Shown here piece by piece: positions 43,170-51,596 of a stretch of DNA of 64,000 nucleotides. The DNA comes from JAMDEO01 sp963775295 (GTDB lineage Bacteria; Actinomycetota; Thermoleophilia; RBG-16-64-13): the NCBI GenBank assembly GCA_963775295.1, contig CAVZIK010000006.1:1488001-1552000 (forward strand), read 5' to 3'. Positions within the stretch are counted from its first letter, which is position 1. The number at the start of each line of letters is the position of its first letter. Both the position numbers and the translations under genes were made by a program. The notes below the pieces were generated by a model, which saw only the letters and a list, made by a program, of their open reading frames with translations, did not search any database and was not told the origin of the DNA.

Positions 43170-43844
43170 TTGAGTTCGATACTCTTCCCTTTGCGTTTGT
43201 CCCTTCAGGTTGCCGCGTGCGCCACCGTCGTCACCATCCTCCTGGGGATCCCGCTCTCGTACTTACTGGCTCGGAGGAGATTCAAGGGCAAGGAGTTGCT
43301 CGATCTCTTTCTTACCATGCCGATGGTCCTGCCTCCCGTGGTAACCGGCTATTTTCTCATCCTGCTCATCGGCCGCAACGGTCTACTGGGGAAGATTCTT
43401 CTCGCGACCACCGGCCATCAGGTCGGTCTGATGTTCACCTGGTATGCGGCTGTGATCGCCTCGTTCGTCGTCTCCTTTCCGTTTATGATCAAGACCACCC
43501 GCGCCTCGATGGAGATGATCGATCAGGAGTTGGTCAACGCTTCGTACATGCTGGGGCGGTCGGAGACCCAGACCGCATTGCGTGTTGTCGTCCCTCTGTC
43601 GAGGGGGGGGATCACCGCGGGGGCGACCTTGGCTTTCGCCCGGGCGATGGGTGAGTTCGGCGCGACGATCATGGTCGCCGGCAACATTCCCGGCAGCACC
43701 AACACAATGCCCCTCAGTATCTACACCGAGTCGCAGTCGGGTTTCGGGGGAGCCGCGCTCTGGATGGTGCTCGTTCTGGTCGTGGTTTCCGGCGTTGTCA
43801 TGTACGTCTCCAACCGACTCGGCCGAAGGATGGTTGCGGTCTGA
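43170..43844 (+). CDS. modB: Molybdate ABC transporter permease
   Basis: A 224-residue inner-membrane permease with five to six helices. The family stretches LFLTMPMVLPPVVTGYFLILLIGRNG and the EAA-loop region VNASYMLGRSETQTALRVVVPLSRGG, then FARAMGEFGATIMVAGNIPG, are diagnostic of ModB. TTG start at 43170, the only sensible initiation codon before the first helix; the ribosome site is weak. It is followed by modA after a 126-base gap with its own promoter. The ATPase gene modC is 10 kb away. Confidence 0.94.
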   Translation: MSSILFPLRLSLQVAACATVVTILLGIPLSYLLARRRFKGKELLDLFLTMPMVLPPVVTGYFLILLIGRNGLLGKILLATTGHQVGLMFTWYAAVIASFVVSFPFMIKTTRASMEMIDQELVNASYMLGRSETQTALRVVVPLSRGGITAGATLAFARAMGEFGATIMVAGNIPGSTNTMPLSIYTESQSGFGGAALWMVLVLVVVSGVVMYVSNRLGRRMVAV

Positions 43845-43900
43845 TTCATGGACGGCCTGATGATCCGGGGTTGACGAGCGGAGCGTAATACTCGATAGAG

Positions 43901-43932
43901 TTGCACGGGAGGAAGCACATCGTTATACTGCT
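43901..43932 (+). promoter_or_regulatory. Candidate modA promoter with CGTTATACTGCT element
   Basis: TTGCAC (43901-43906) and TATACT (43924-43929) with a 17-base spacer, so modA can be transcribed separately from modB. CGTTATACTGCT at 43921-43932 is identical to the element in the modB promoter. Confidence 0.6.
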
Positions 43933-43970
43933 ACAAGTACGACATACCTTCCGCAAACAAGGAGTTCTAA

Positions 43971-44870
43971 ATGCAAAGAGTGTCCGCCCGTAGAAATCTT
44001 GCCACCCTGCTCGTTTTCGGGCTGCTCGTGGCGCTGGCACTCGGGGTGTTTGCTTGTGGGTCCTCGGGCGGTGACGACGCGACCACGAGCGCAGCTGTCG
44101 ACACGAGCGAAACGGCGGCTACCAACCTGGCTTCGACCACGACCGCTCCTCCGACCACCCAGGCCGCTTCTCAAGCACTGACAGTGTCGGCGGCCTCCAG
44201 TCTGAAAGCGGTCATGACCGAGATCGGCAAAGCGTTCGACGCCGCCGACAACGCAACCACGACCTTCAACTTCGACGCTTCGGGCTCCCTCCAGAAGCAG
44301 ATCGAGGGCGGCGCCCCAGTGGACGTCTTCGCTTCCGCTGCCACCAAGCAGATGAGCGCACTCGTGGACGAGAAGCTTGTGGATGAGTCATCGGTCAAGA
44401 CCTTTGCCGGCAACGAGATAGCGTTGGTCGTGCCCGTGGACTCGAAGCTGGGCATTACGAGCTTCGAGGATCTCGCGAAAGCGGACGTTACGAAGATCAC
44501 GTACGGCGATCCCAAGGTGGCTCCTCACGGAGTGGCGGCGGAGGAGATCCTGACGAAGCTGAACCTGCTCCCAACCATCAAGAGCAAGATCATCTACGCC
44601 ACGAACGTGACTCAGACCCTCGAATACGTGACCCGCAACGAAGTCGACGCCGGAATCATGTTCGTCACCGAGGCGATGACCGCGTCCGACAAGGTCAAGA
44701 TCGTAGCCGTTGCGGACCAGAGTTGGTACACGAAGGTTGCCTACCCCATCGGGCTCGTAGCCGATAGCAAGAACAAGACCGTGGGGCAAGCGTTCATTGA
44801 CTTCGTCATCGGTCCAGAGGGGCAGGCCCTCTTGACGAAATATGGGTTCAAGGCCGCTCCGACCCAGTAA
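43971..44870 (+). CDS. modA: Molybdate-binding lipoprotein (ModA)
   Basis: A 299-residue extracytoplasmic substrate-binding protein. The N-terminal signal ends in a lipobox-like VFAC with Cys29 as probable lipid anchor. A Thr/Ala/Ser-rich linker leads to the ModA fold from LTVSAASSLKAVMTEIGKAF. Anion-site segments are AASSL, ASGSLQKQIEGGAPVDVFASA, and the hinge FAGNEIALVVPVDS. The YATNVTQTLEYVTRNEVDAGIMF stretch is typical. The ATG has an AAGGAG site. Tungstate binding cannot be excluded. Confidence 0.95.
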   Translation: MQRVSARRNLATLLVFGLLVALALGVFACGSSGGDDATTSAAVDTSETAATNLASTTTAPPTTQAASQALTVSAASSLKAVMTEIGKAFDAADNATTTFNFDASGSLQKQIEGGAPVDVFASAATKQMSALVDEKLVDESSVKTFAGNEIALVVPVDSKLGITSFEDLAKADVTKITYGDPKVAPHGVAAEEILTKLNLLPTIKSKIIYATNVTQTLEYVTRNEVDAGIMFVTEAMTASDKVKIVAVADQSWYTKVAYPIGLVADSKNKTVGQAFIDFVIGPEGQALLTKYGFKAAPTQ

Positions 44871-44932
44871 GACCACCCAACAGGTCACCCTCACAGCCGT
44901 GGCTCGAACGCTGCGGCGACGAACGATATAAG

Positions 44933-44955
44933 TGGCGGCCCCGATGGGGCCGCCA
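44933..44955 (+). terminator. Hairpin after modA
   Basis: A 10-bp stem TGGCGGCCCC/GGGGCCGCCA around GAT, 60 bases after the modA stop. Only a weak pyrimidine run follows. Confidence 0.7.
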
Positions 44956-44988
44956 AGTCCCTTAGGTGTTACAGACCGCACCGGGTCC

Positions 44989-45018
44989 TTGGCGGCCATC
45001 GGGGCGTGCTGCTATCAT
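44989..45018 (+). promoter_or_regulatory. Candidate tRNA-Val promoter
   Basis: TTGGCG (44989-44994) and TATCAT (45013-45018) with an 18-base spacer, placing the start about 10 bases before the tRNA. Confidence 0.5.
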
Positions 45019-45033
45019 CATCACCCCTGATGC

Positions 45034-45105
45034 GGGCGATTAGCTCAGTGGGAGAGCGCTGCATTCACACTGCAGAAGTCACTGGTTCAAATCCAGTATC
45101 GCCCA
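45034..45105 (+). tRNA. tRNA-Val (anticodon CAC)
   Basis: A 72-base class I tRNA: acceptor GGGCGAT/ATCGCCC with discriminator A, D-arm AGCTCAGTGGGAGAGC, anticodon stem CTGCA/TGCAG with loop TTCACAC, and T-arm CTGGTTCAAATCCAG. CCA is not encoded. Confidence 0.96.
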
Positions 45106-45109
45106 TATC

Positions 45110-45128
45110 CGTTGTCGCAAGGACAACG
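45110..45128 (+). terminator. tRNA-Val terminator
   Basis: A 7-bp stem CGTTGTC/GACAACG with loop GCAAG, 4 bases after the tRNA, followed by TTGTTCCT. The rest of 45129-45257 shows no gene and no attachment-site duplication of the tRNA end. Confidence 0.75.
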
Positions 45129-45257
45129 TTGTTCCTGCAAACGGCTGCCTTCAGCTGTTTGGTTGCGCACCCGTTCGCTTAACGATGGGGACAGCCGACT
45201 GCAACCCACTGAGACCCATGAATCACGCGCACGCACGCTGGCTCGGCCACACCGGTT

Positions 45258-45524
45258 CTACCTGACCTTTTCGACGTCTCTGCTCAGGAGCGGTTCAGAT
45301 GCGGCAAGCTCGTCCTCGGCCATCCCTGTGCGCTCCTTCGGCGGTCGGCCTCGCTTCGGCATCGCCCGGACATCGCGAGGCAACCGCCCGGCGTCTGAGA
45401 GCGCTCGCCGCAGCAGAAGCTCGATCTGCGCTGTCGTACTGCGCAGCTCATCACCCGCCCAGCAGGCGAGTGCGTCGTGCACCGCCGGATCCAAGCGAAG
45501 CAGAAGCGTCTTTCGCTCGACCAC
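45258..45524 (-). CDS. Arc-type ribbon-helix-helix protein
   Basis: An 88-residue small protein. The first about 45 residues match an Arc/MetJ ribbon-helix-helix: strand KTLLLRLDPAVHDAL followed by two helices (STTAQIELLLRRALSDA). The tail is basic then acidic (PKRGRPPKERT, then AEDELAASE). It should bind DNA as a dimer. GTG start at 45524 with AAAGGGGCC upstream, 16 bases after the SPFH gene stop; a longer upstream frame overlapping that gene is rejected. Pairing with a SPFH gene is a recurring arrangement in Gram-positives, to my knowledge without a defined function. Confidence 0.82.
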   Translation of the reverse strand: MVERKTLLLRLDPAVHDALACWAGDELRSTTAQIELLLRRALSDAGRLPRDVRAMPKRGRPPKERTGMAEDELAASEPLLSRDVEKVR

Positions 45525-45540
45525 CTTACGGCCCCTTTGT

Positions 45541-46473
45541 CTAGTGATACAACGAGCTCGCGTTAACCACTGCCTGCGCCGGATGGTCGCTGCATAACAC
45601 GACCAGCAAGTTGCTAACCATAGCGGCCTTGCGCTCTTGATCGAGTTCCACCACATTCTCTTCATCAAGTCGGTCGAGCGCTAGGTGCACCATCCCGACC
45701 GCTCCCTCGACGATCTGCCTGCGAGCGGCGACGATTGCGGCGGCTTGCTGGCGGCGAAGCATAGCGTGAGCGATCTCGGGAGCGTAGGAGAGCCTGACGA
45801 TGCGGCTCTCGCGCACCTTGATTCCAGCGCATTGCACCTGGACGCTGATCTCAGCCGTCAGTTCTTGGGCGATTTCGTCGGCATTGCTGCATAGTGAAAC
45901 CCGGCCGTCCGCGTGGGTGTCGTAGCGGTATCGTGAGGCCACATGGCGCACAGCCGCCTCGCACTGAGCGGAGACAAAGCCGGTGAAGTCTTCGACGGCG
46001 TAAAGAGCCCGGCCGGTGTCTTCTACCTGCCAGACCACGAGCGCTGAGATCTCGATGGGGTTGCCATCGGCGTCATTGACCTTGATCAGCGATGTTTCGT
46101 AGGTGCGGATCTTGAGGGAGATGCGCCGGAACTTCGCCCAGGGGCTGACCCAGAGTAGTCCCGGCGAACGAAGCGTCCCCAGGTACTGCCCGAACAGCTC
46201 CACGGCTACACCTTCGCCCGGCCGTACGCTTCTCATGCCACGAAGGAGCGTGCCGCCTGTGGCGGCAAAGACGATACCGAGCGCCCACAGCGCCACTCGC
46301 AGCGGGCTCGGCCCGCCGTGGACCTGGAGACGGACAGCTGACGCAAGAAGCGCCAGCCCGAAAACGAGTGCAGCCACACCTGCCGGCAACAGGCGCCGCG
46401 CCGGTGTAGCTTTTAGCCTTTGCTCCCGAGGCACCTCGCGAACCGCGCGGTCTTCCGCTGCTTCCGCTCTCAT
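45541..46473 (-). CDS. SPFH/band-7 domain membrane protein
   Basis: A 310-residue protein: two membrane helices (about 28-48 and 60-78) then a SPFH domain starting MRSVRPGEGVAVELFGQYLGTLRSPGLLWVSPW. It has typical RTYETSLIKVNDADGNPIEISALVVWQVEDT and VRHVASRYRYD segments and a helical oligomerisation end (RRQQAAAIVAARRQIVEGAV). Such proteins scaffold membrane microdomains. The ATG has a GGGGATGAG site. It lies directly upstream of the ribbon-helix-helix gene and is divergent from the ABC exporter across 79 AT-rich bases. Confidence 0.88.
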   Translation of the reverse strand: MRAEAAEDRAVREVPREQRLKATPARRLLPAGVAALVFGLALLASAVRLQVHGGPSPLRVALWALGIVFAATGGTLLRGMRSVRPGEGVAVELFGQYLGTLRSPGLLWVSPWAKFRRISLKIRTYETSLIKVNDADGNPIEISALVVWQVEDTGRALYAVEDFTGFVSAQCEAAVRHVASRYRYDTHADGRVSLCSNADEIAQELTAEISVQVQCAGIKVRESRIVRLSYAPEIAHAMLRRQQAAAIVAARRQIVEGAVGMVHLALDRLDEENVVELDQERKAAMVSNLLVVLCSDHPAQAVVNASSLYH

Positions 46474-46552
46474 CTCATCCCCTTGACGTTTTGCTTGCTC
46501 ACCAAGTAGTCTAGTAAAGTGATATCAAATTTTACCACCATGGGATGTAGAA

Positions 46553-47458
46553 GTGTCCGCTGAAGGAAACACCGGACAGAGCGATGGCCACGAGAGGGAC
46601 GGCAAAGAGAGCGGCGCGAAGGAGACCGGCGCCAAGGAGGCTCGTCCGAGAAGGTCCGCCGCGCGGCGTCGGCCCGTCCCCGAGACCCCTCCTGCCCCCA
46701 CCGCGCTTGAGGTCCGGGATCTCCACGTGAGCTACGGTCCCGTCAGGGCCGTAGACGGGGTCACTTTGGAAATCAGAGAGGGTGAGATCTTCGGCCTTCT
46801 CGGTCCCAATGGGGCGGGCAAGACCACGACACTGAGCGCTATCGAGGGGCTGCTTAGGCCGGATGCCGGCTCGGTTCTCATTGAGGGCATCGATATACAG
46901 AAGGATCCTCTGGTCGCGAAGGCGCAGATGGGCGTGCAGTTACAGTCCACAGGGTTTCACCCCGATTTGACCGTAAGGGAAATCGTCCAACTTTACGCCG
47001 GGCTCTACGGCGTAGAGATGTCGTCGGGCCAGGCTCTTGACGCCCTGGCTGGGCTGGGCCTCGAGCAGGAGGGCTCCCGGCGAGTAAACCAACTTTCCGG
47101 CGGTCAGAAACAGCGACTCTCTCTCCTTATCGCCACCATTCATGAACCGATCATTGTGCTCCTGGACGAACCCACAGGGGGCCTCGACCCGCAAGCTCGA
47201 CGCCAACTCTGGGAACGTATCGAGCAGATGAGGAAAGGCGGCCGCAGCATTCTTCTCACCACCCACTCGATGGAAGAGGCTCAAGCCGTGTGCGATCGGG
47301 TGGCCATCATGGACCACGGGAAGATCCTCACCGTCGATTCCCCAGCCGGTCTCATCAAGAAGCACCGCAGCGACCCCCGTGTACGGGCCGTGGCCCACGG
47401 CCGGGTGACCCTGGACGACGTGTTCATCGGGCTGACGGGGGAGGACATCCGTGAGTAG
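46553..47458 (+). CDS. ABC-2 type exporter ATPase
   Basis: A 301-residue ATP-binding subunit. After a charged, probably disordered about 50-residue start, the ABC domain has Walker A GPNGAGKTTT, Q-loop QLQSTGF, signature LSGGQKQRL, Walker B VLLDEPTGGLD and H-loop TTHSMEEA. The closest functional class is the drug/lipid/polysaccharide ABC-2 exporters; cargo is unknown. GTG start at 46553; the unusual length ahead of TALEVRDLHVSYG could indicate a later true start. Its end overlaps the permease gene by 8 bases. Confidence 0.9.
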   Translation: MSAEGNTGQSDGHERDGKESGAKETGAKEARPRRSAARRRPVPETPPAPTALEVRDLHVSYGPVRAVDGVTLEIREGEIFGLLGPNGAGKTTTLSAIEGLLRPDAGSVLIEGIDIQKDPLVAKAQMGVQLQSTGFHPDLTVREIVQLYAGLYGVEMSSGQALDALAGLGLEQEGSRRVNQLSGGQKQRLSLLIATIHEPIIVLLDEPTGGLDPQARRQLWERIEQMRKGGRSILLTTHSMEEAQAVCDRVAIMDHGKILTVDSPAGLIKKHRSDPRVRAVAHGRVTLDDVFIGLTGEDIRE

Positions 47459-48296
47459 CCAGGACCCTACCCCGTCGTCTCCCATCGGCCACGAGGCCGA
47501 GTCGGTCACTCCGGGCGGACGCATCAATCCGCGGCTCCCCAAACTCAGCTCTCCGTCGCTCAAACTCACCTTGCGCGCGCTACTTCGGGCCGACTTTGTC
47601 AGCCAGGCACGAAACTTGCGGGCGCTGGTGGGGACCTTGGTCCTTCCTGTGGTCTATGTCGTTGTCCTTTCCACCGGCAAGCGCGCCGTGGCAATGGGCG
47701 GCCCCAAGTTTGGCGTGGCTTCCTCCTTGGTGGCGGGCATGGGCCTCATCGCCGTTGCGGGATACTCGCTCACCTTGGCCCGGCACCGGGAACTCGGCGT
47801 CTTTCAGCGTTTGCGGGTCGCTCCGGTCTCCACCTGGGAGATCATGGTCAGCCGCCTCATCGTACAAGTCGCAGCCATGCTCGGCGGGGCGATTATCGTA
47901 CTCTCGGTCGCGGCCATCGGGTTTTCGCTGCACTTGAGCGCGGGGGCTTGGCTTCTCACTCTCGCCATGGTCATCGTCGGCGGCGCCGAGTTCCTTGGCA
48001 TCGGGCAGGCTATTGTGGGCCTCATCCGATCCTCTGAAACTGTGCGAGCCGTTGCCCCGGTACTCTTCATCCCCTTGTTCGTCCTCAGTATCTTCAGCCA
48101 TCTGGACGTGCTCGGCTCGACCTTCGAGATCGTCTCACGTTGGTCACCGGGTGGAGTCGTCGCCACGATTCTCGCCGGAGCCATGCAGCCCGGCACCTGG
48201 ACACTCGAAACTTGGGGAGCGTTGGTCGCGACCGTCGGCTACGCTGCGGTATTCGCCGGTATCGGCATCAGGTGGTTCAAATGGACGAGCCGATAA
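47451..48296 (+). CDS. ABC-2 type exporter permease
   Basis: A 281-residue integral membrane protein with about six helices after a 45-residue polar start. It has the ABC-2 layout: YVVVLSTGKRAV, RHRELGVFQRLRVAPVSTWEIM (the conserved coupling segment) and a C-terminal helix ending in GIRWFKW. GTG start with GGGGGAGG upstream and an 8-base overlap with the ATPase gene, so the two form one transporter. Confidence 0.9.
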   Translation: MSSQDPTPSSPIGHEAESVTPGGRINPRLPKLSSPSLKLTLRALLRADFVSQARNLRALVGTLVLPVVYVVVLSTGKRAVAMGGPKFGVASSLVAGMGLIAVAGYSLTLARHRELGVFQRLRVAPVSTWEIMVSRLIVQVAAMLGGAIIVLSVAAIGFSLHLSAGAWLLTLAMVIVGGAEFLGIGQAIVGLIRSSETVRAVAPVLFIPLFVLSIFSHLDVLGSTFEIVSRWSPGGVVATILAGAMQPGTWTLETWGALVATVGYAAVFAGIGIRWFKWTSR

Positions 48297-48367
48297 GTCG
48301 GCTGCACTGAAAGAAGCAGCCATGGGCTCAGCAACTGTCGTCCTGAGGCGAACACAGGGAGGAAAGA

Positions 48368-48532
48368 ATGCTCCGCGTAGGGATCATCCTGACAGCCATC
48401 GGTTTCATCGCGCTTGTAACTGGGCTGATTAGGGGGAAAGGGAACCTAAACGTATCACGAAGGGCAACCCTGACCATCGGCACCGTCCTGCTTGTCGTCG
48501 GCGTGCTGCTCTTAGTGGTCTCCCTCGTTTAG
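48368..48532 (+). CDS. 54-residue two-helix membrane protein
   Basis: A short frame (MLRVGIILTAIGFIALVTGL ... VVSLV) with a near-perfect GGGAGGAAAG ribosome site 2 bases before its ATG. Two hydrophobic helices (about 4-20 and 34-53) are joined by a basic loop (RGKGNLNVSRRA). It lies 71 bases after the ABC permease and is probably in its transcript. No family recognised; it resembles small transporter-associated or stress membrane peptides. The ribosome site and composition make it convincing despite its size. Confidence 0.7.
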   Translation: MLRVGIILTAIGFIALVTGLIRGKGNLNVSRRATLTIGTVLLVVGVLLLVVSLV

Positions 48533-48727
48533 CAGGCTGCAGCATGCCATCGGCCGCCGGCCGCGGCCCCAGTCAAGGCTGAAACCAGGAGTGGTTGGGT
48601 TCCTTCTCAGTTGCCGGAGGCCAAATAGTGAGCCTCTCCGGGCTGAACCTAGGTCTTGGCCGCTTATGATCTCCGCCACGATGCGGGTATCGCGATAACG
48701 TACGTAACACCGCCGCTGGGGGGTCAC

Positions 48728-49291
48728 TTGGTCGAACTCTCCGAAAACGCACCACGGATCATTGCCTTGATCGATCTCCCCGACCTCCGATGGCAGGTAA
48801 AGCGGATCGATAGGGGGTTCGAAGACGATCTGACCGCCTTCGTCGCGCAACTGGAAGCCGGCGTGGCAAAGCTGAATCCTGCACCGAAGGGGCGGCTTTG
48901 GCTCACGGCTGTCTACGTGTACTCGCCTCTTGAGGCGGATCGGCCTCGTGAGGTAGGTCGGCTGATCTTCAGGCGGCGGACGACCGAGACCAAGAGCAAG
49001 TGCGGCGGCTGCTACGGGGCGTGCACGCACTGCCAGGAAGGAGCTATGGACCTAGGCGGGCGGGGCAGCGACAATTCGATTGCCGACGATCTTCTCGAAC
49101 TCGCCCGCGAAGACCGATACGACTGGGCCGTCATCGTTTCCACAGACCCGCGGCTCATCCCGGTGATCCGGTACCTCCAGTCACACGGCCGAAAGATCAT
49201 CCACGGATGCTTCCCTCCGGTCGCGATGGACCTTACCAACGAATCCTGGGCTTCCATCGACCTTCGTCCGTTCATTGGGGAACCCGAATAG
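48728..49291 (+). CDS. NYN-domain-like protein with Cys cluster
   Basis: A 187-residue protein that looks like a PIN-like NYN ribonuclease domain. RIIALIDLPDLRW gives the first acidic residue, LWLTAVYVYSP the second strand, and YDWAVIVSTDPRLIPVIRYLQSHGRKIIHG the conserved SxDxxLxPxxxxL part. A KCGGCYGACTHC cluster in the middle probably binds zinc. I prefer TTG 48728, which has GGGGGG upstream; the frame is open to TTG 48656 but without a ribosome site. Its 3' end overlaps the convergent dehydrogenase gene by 20 bases. Upstream, 48533-48727 shows no other gene. Confidence 0.7.
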   Translation: MVELSENAPRIIALIDLPDLRWQVKRIDRGFEDDLTAFVAQLEAGVAKLNPAPKGRLWLTAVYVYSPLEADRPREVGRLIFRRRTTETKSKCGGCYGACTHCQEGAMDLGGRGSDNSIADDLLELAREDRYDWAVIVSTDPRLIPVIRYLQSHGRKIIHGCFPPVAMDLTNESWASIDLRPFIGEPE

Positions 49292-50864
49292 CCTCCAGGT
49301 ACCTCTCCGTGACGACTCTTGGATTCATGAAATGAGGCAGGTAGTCCGGACCACCGGCCTTCGTTCCCCCTCCGGAGAGACCGAAACCGCCGAACGGTTG
49401 TCGGCCGACCACTGCCCCTGTTATGGCTCGGTTCAGGTAGAGATTGCCGACCCGGAATCGCAGGACCGCCTTGGCCAACCGCTCCGGGCTCGACGAGAAG
49501 ACACCTCCGGTGAGGGCGAATGGTGTCGACACGGCTAGGTCGAGCGCATGGTCGAAGTCCTTCGCCCGCATGACGGCGAGCACCGGTCCGAAGAGCTCAT
49601 CCTGCGCTATGCGATCTTCCGGAGTGAGGTCTCCGACGACGGTTGCGGGCACGTAGAACCCGCAGGGAGCGGCCTCGGAATCGGGTATGGCGCTCCGGTA
49701 GACGATGCGACCGGCCACCTCCGGCGAATCAATGTAACTCATGATTCTGGTCCGAGCGGCCGCATCCACAACGGGTCCGATATCGTTACCATAGGATTCA
49801 GGCGGGCCGAGCCTCAGCGACCGCACGGCCGAGACGAGCTTCCCGACCAATTCGTCGTAGATGCTATCCAGCGCAATCACTCGGGAACACGCCGAACACT
49901 TCTGCCCCTGGAAGGCGAACGCCGAGCGAACGATGCGTGGCACCGCCGCCTCTATGTCGGCATCCTCATCGACGATGATCGCGTTCTTGCCTCCGAGTTC
50001 AGTGATGACCTTCTTGATGTGGCGCTGCCCTGGTTGATGCTTGGCAGCCCGTTCGCAGATCCTGAGCCCCACCTCCCTCGAACCGGTAAACGCGATCAGG
50101 GCGACATCGGCGTGATCCGCTAAGCGATCGCCCAAATCTGACCCCCCGCAGGGCACGTAGTTGAAGACACCAGGCGGAAGCCCGGCTTCGCGGAAGATGT
50201 CGACTAGCAAGTGGCCTGTGACCGGAGAGAGGCTGGAAGGTTTGTAGACGACGCAGTTTCCGGTGACGATTGCCGCCGCGACCATCCCGCAGCTTATGGC
50301 AAGCGGGAAGTTCCAGGGGGCGATCACGGCCGCGACTCCTCTTGGCTCGTAGAAGAACCGATTAGACTCCGGCTCGCCCGGTCCGGGGGGGAATTTCACC
50401 GGTGCGGCAAGGCGTACCATCTCGCGGGCGTAGTACTCGAGAAAATCGATGGCCTCGGTAACGTCATGGCTCGACTGGTCCCATTGCTTGCCAACCTCGA
50501 GTACGAGCAGGGCGCTTGCCGACCATACGCGGCTGCGGAGCACTGCAGCGGCGCGAAGCAGATAGGCGGCCCGAAGCTTGGGATCGTTCTCTCGCCATGT
50601 GGAGAAGGCGACTCGCGCCGCCGCCACGGCCGCGTCGAGGTCGTCGCCGGTCGCTTGGCAAGCGAGACCGACTACCTCCGAGGGACGGGCAGGGTTGATG
50701 GAGGCGGCCGTAGGCCGCCCAGACTCGTCTCTGCCATTGATGAAGAGCGGGTATATCTGTCCGAGCGAGGCGCGCACCGTACCCAGGGCGACCGCCATGC
50801 TCTCTCGATTGGCCGCGAGCGAGAAGTCGGCGGCGGGCTCGTTGCGGAACGGGTCTTCAGCCAT
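49272..50864 (-). CDS. 1-pyrroline-5-carboxylate dehydrogenase
   Basis: A 530-residue aldehyde dehydrogenase of the proline-catabolic (PutA/RocA) type. NAD-binding segment VAAVIAPWNFPLAI; catalytic Glu in ITELGGKNAIIV; nucleophile in FQGQKCSACSR; C-terminal PFGGFGLSGGGTKAGGPDYLPHFMNPR is characteristic of P5CDH. It oxidises glutamate semialdehyde to glutamate. ATG at 50864 with AAGGAGCTG upstream; longer frame rejected. No proline dehydrogenase is in the window, so the partner must lie elsewhere. The 207 bases upstream (50865-51071) show nothing else. Confidence 0.93.
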   Translation of the reverse strand: MAEDPFRNEPAADFSLAANRESMAVALGTVRASLGQIYPLFINGRDESGRPTAASINPARPSEVVGLACQATGDDLDAAVAAARVAFSTWRENDPKLRAAYLLRAAAVLRSRVWSASALLVLEVGKQWDQSSHDVTEAIDFLEYYAREMVRLAAPVKFPPGPGEPESNRFFYEPRGVAAVIAPWNFPLAISCGMVAAAIVTGNCVVYKPSSLSPVTGHLLVDIFREAGLPPGVFNYVPCGGSDLGDRLADHADVALIAFTGSREVGLRICERAAKHQPGQRHIKKVITELGGKNAIIVDEDADIEAAVPRIVRSAFAFQGQKCSACSRVIALDSIYDELVGKLVSAVRSLRLGPPESYGNDIGPVVDAAARTRIMSYIDSPEVAGRIVYRSAIPDSEAAPCGFYVPATVVGDLTPEDRIAQDELFGPVLAVMRAKDFDHALDLAVSTPFALTGGVFSSSPERLAKAVLRFRVGNLYLNRAITGAVVGRQPFGGFGLSGGGTKAGGPDYLPHFMNPRVVTERYLEAIRVPQ

Positions 50865-51071
50865 TGGGCAGCTCCTTAGTACGAGGATGGCTGCTTCTTT
50901 CCCAGATCCGGCACGAACAACGCCTGCCTGAGCGAGCACTTTCCGGGTACGTGCTGACCGTTCTGCCCCCGGTCATCATCAAGCGCGGAGGACCCGTGGA
51001 CACGAGGCTGGAAACACGGAGCACGGGGTATGATGAAAGACGATCAGGCTTGGCCCGCTCAGTTTCCGGCT

Positions 51072-51473
51072 TCAGAATGAGCGAGTCGTCGGGGGCCAGT
51101 ATCTCGCCTTTTGCGGGACGACCCAGCGGATGCCGCCTCGAGGGTCGGATACGTCTCCGAGAAAGCGGGGTATGACATGCACGTGGGCGTGAGGGATGGT
51201 CTGGCCGGCGGCTGGAGCGGTGTTCACGCCCACGTTGAAGCCGTCCGGCTTGATGCTGTTTCTCAGCCGGAGTTGAGCGGCGTGGATCAAGCGCAGCAAC
51301 GCGATCTGCTCCTCCTCGCTGAGATGGAAACAGTCTGGCTCATGCCGTCGGGGTGCGACCAACGTATGCCCGGGGGAAACTGGATACTCATCGAAGAAGG
51401 CCACAGCGAGATCATTGCTGTCGATGATCCCCTCGCCTGCCTCGATTCGGGCACAGAAAGGACACTGCGTCAT
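51072..51473 (-). CDS. HIT-family nucleotide hydrolase/transferase
   Basis: A 133-residue protein with the histidine triad HAHVHVIPR and an N-terminal CPFC pair (probable zinc half-site). AFFDEYPVSPGHTLVAPRRH is the typical Hint-like stretch. It probably cleaves AMP-linked or dinucleoside polyphosphates. ATG at 51473 follows GGAGG by 9 bases; the frame upstream to 51800 is not used because it runs under the MFS gene. Divergent from the MFS gene with a 123-base promoter region. Confidence 0.9.
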   Translation of the reverse strand: MTQCPFCARIEAGEGIIDSNDLAVAFFDEYPVSPGHTLVAPRRHEPDCFHLSEEEQIALLRLIHAAQLRLRNSIKPDGFNVGVNTAPAAGQTIPHAHVHVIPRFLGDVSDPRGGIRWVVPQKARYWPPTTRSF

Positions 51474-51596
51474 AAGGGACTGCCTCCTCCATGGCCGGAA
51501 ACCAGTTTGTGGGGATGACACGTTAGCACCCTTGGTCTTGCCCTGGCATGACATGAAGACTCGGTGCCTTCGTTTCCTTGCCCGCAGGCGGGCCGA

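Noticed and set aside
45034..45257. tRNA-Val as an integration site of a mobile element
   Set aside because: No integrase, no duplicated tRNA 3' end, and the next sequence is an ordinary terminator.
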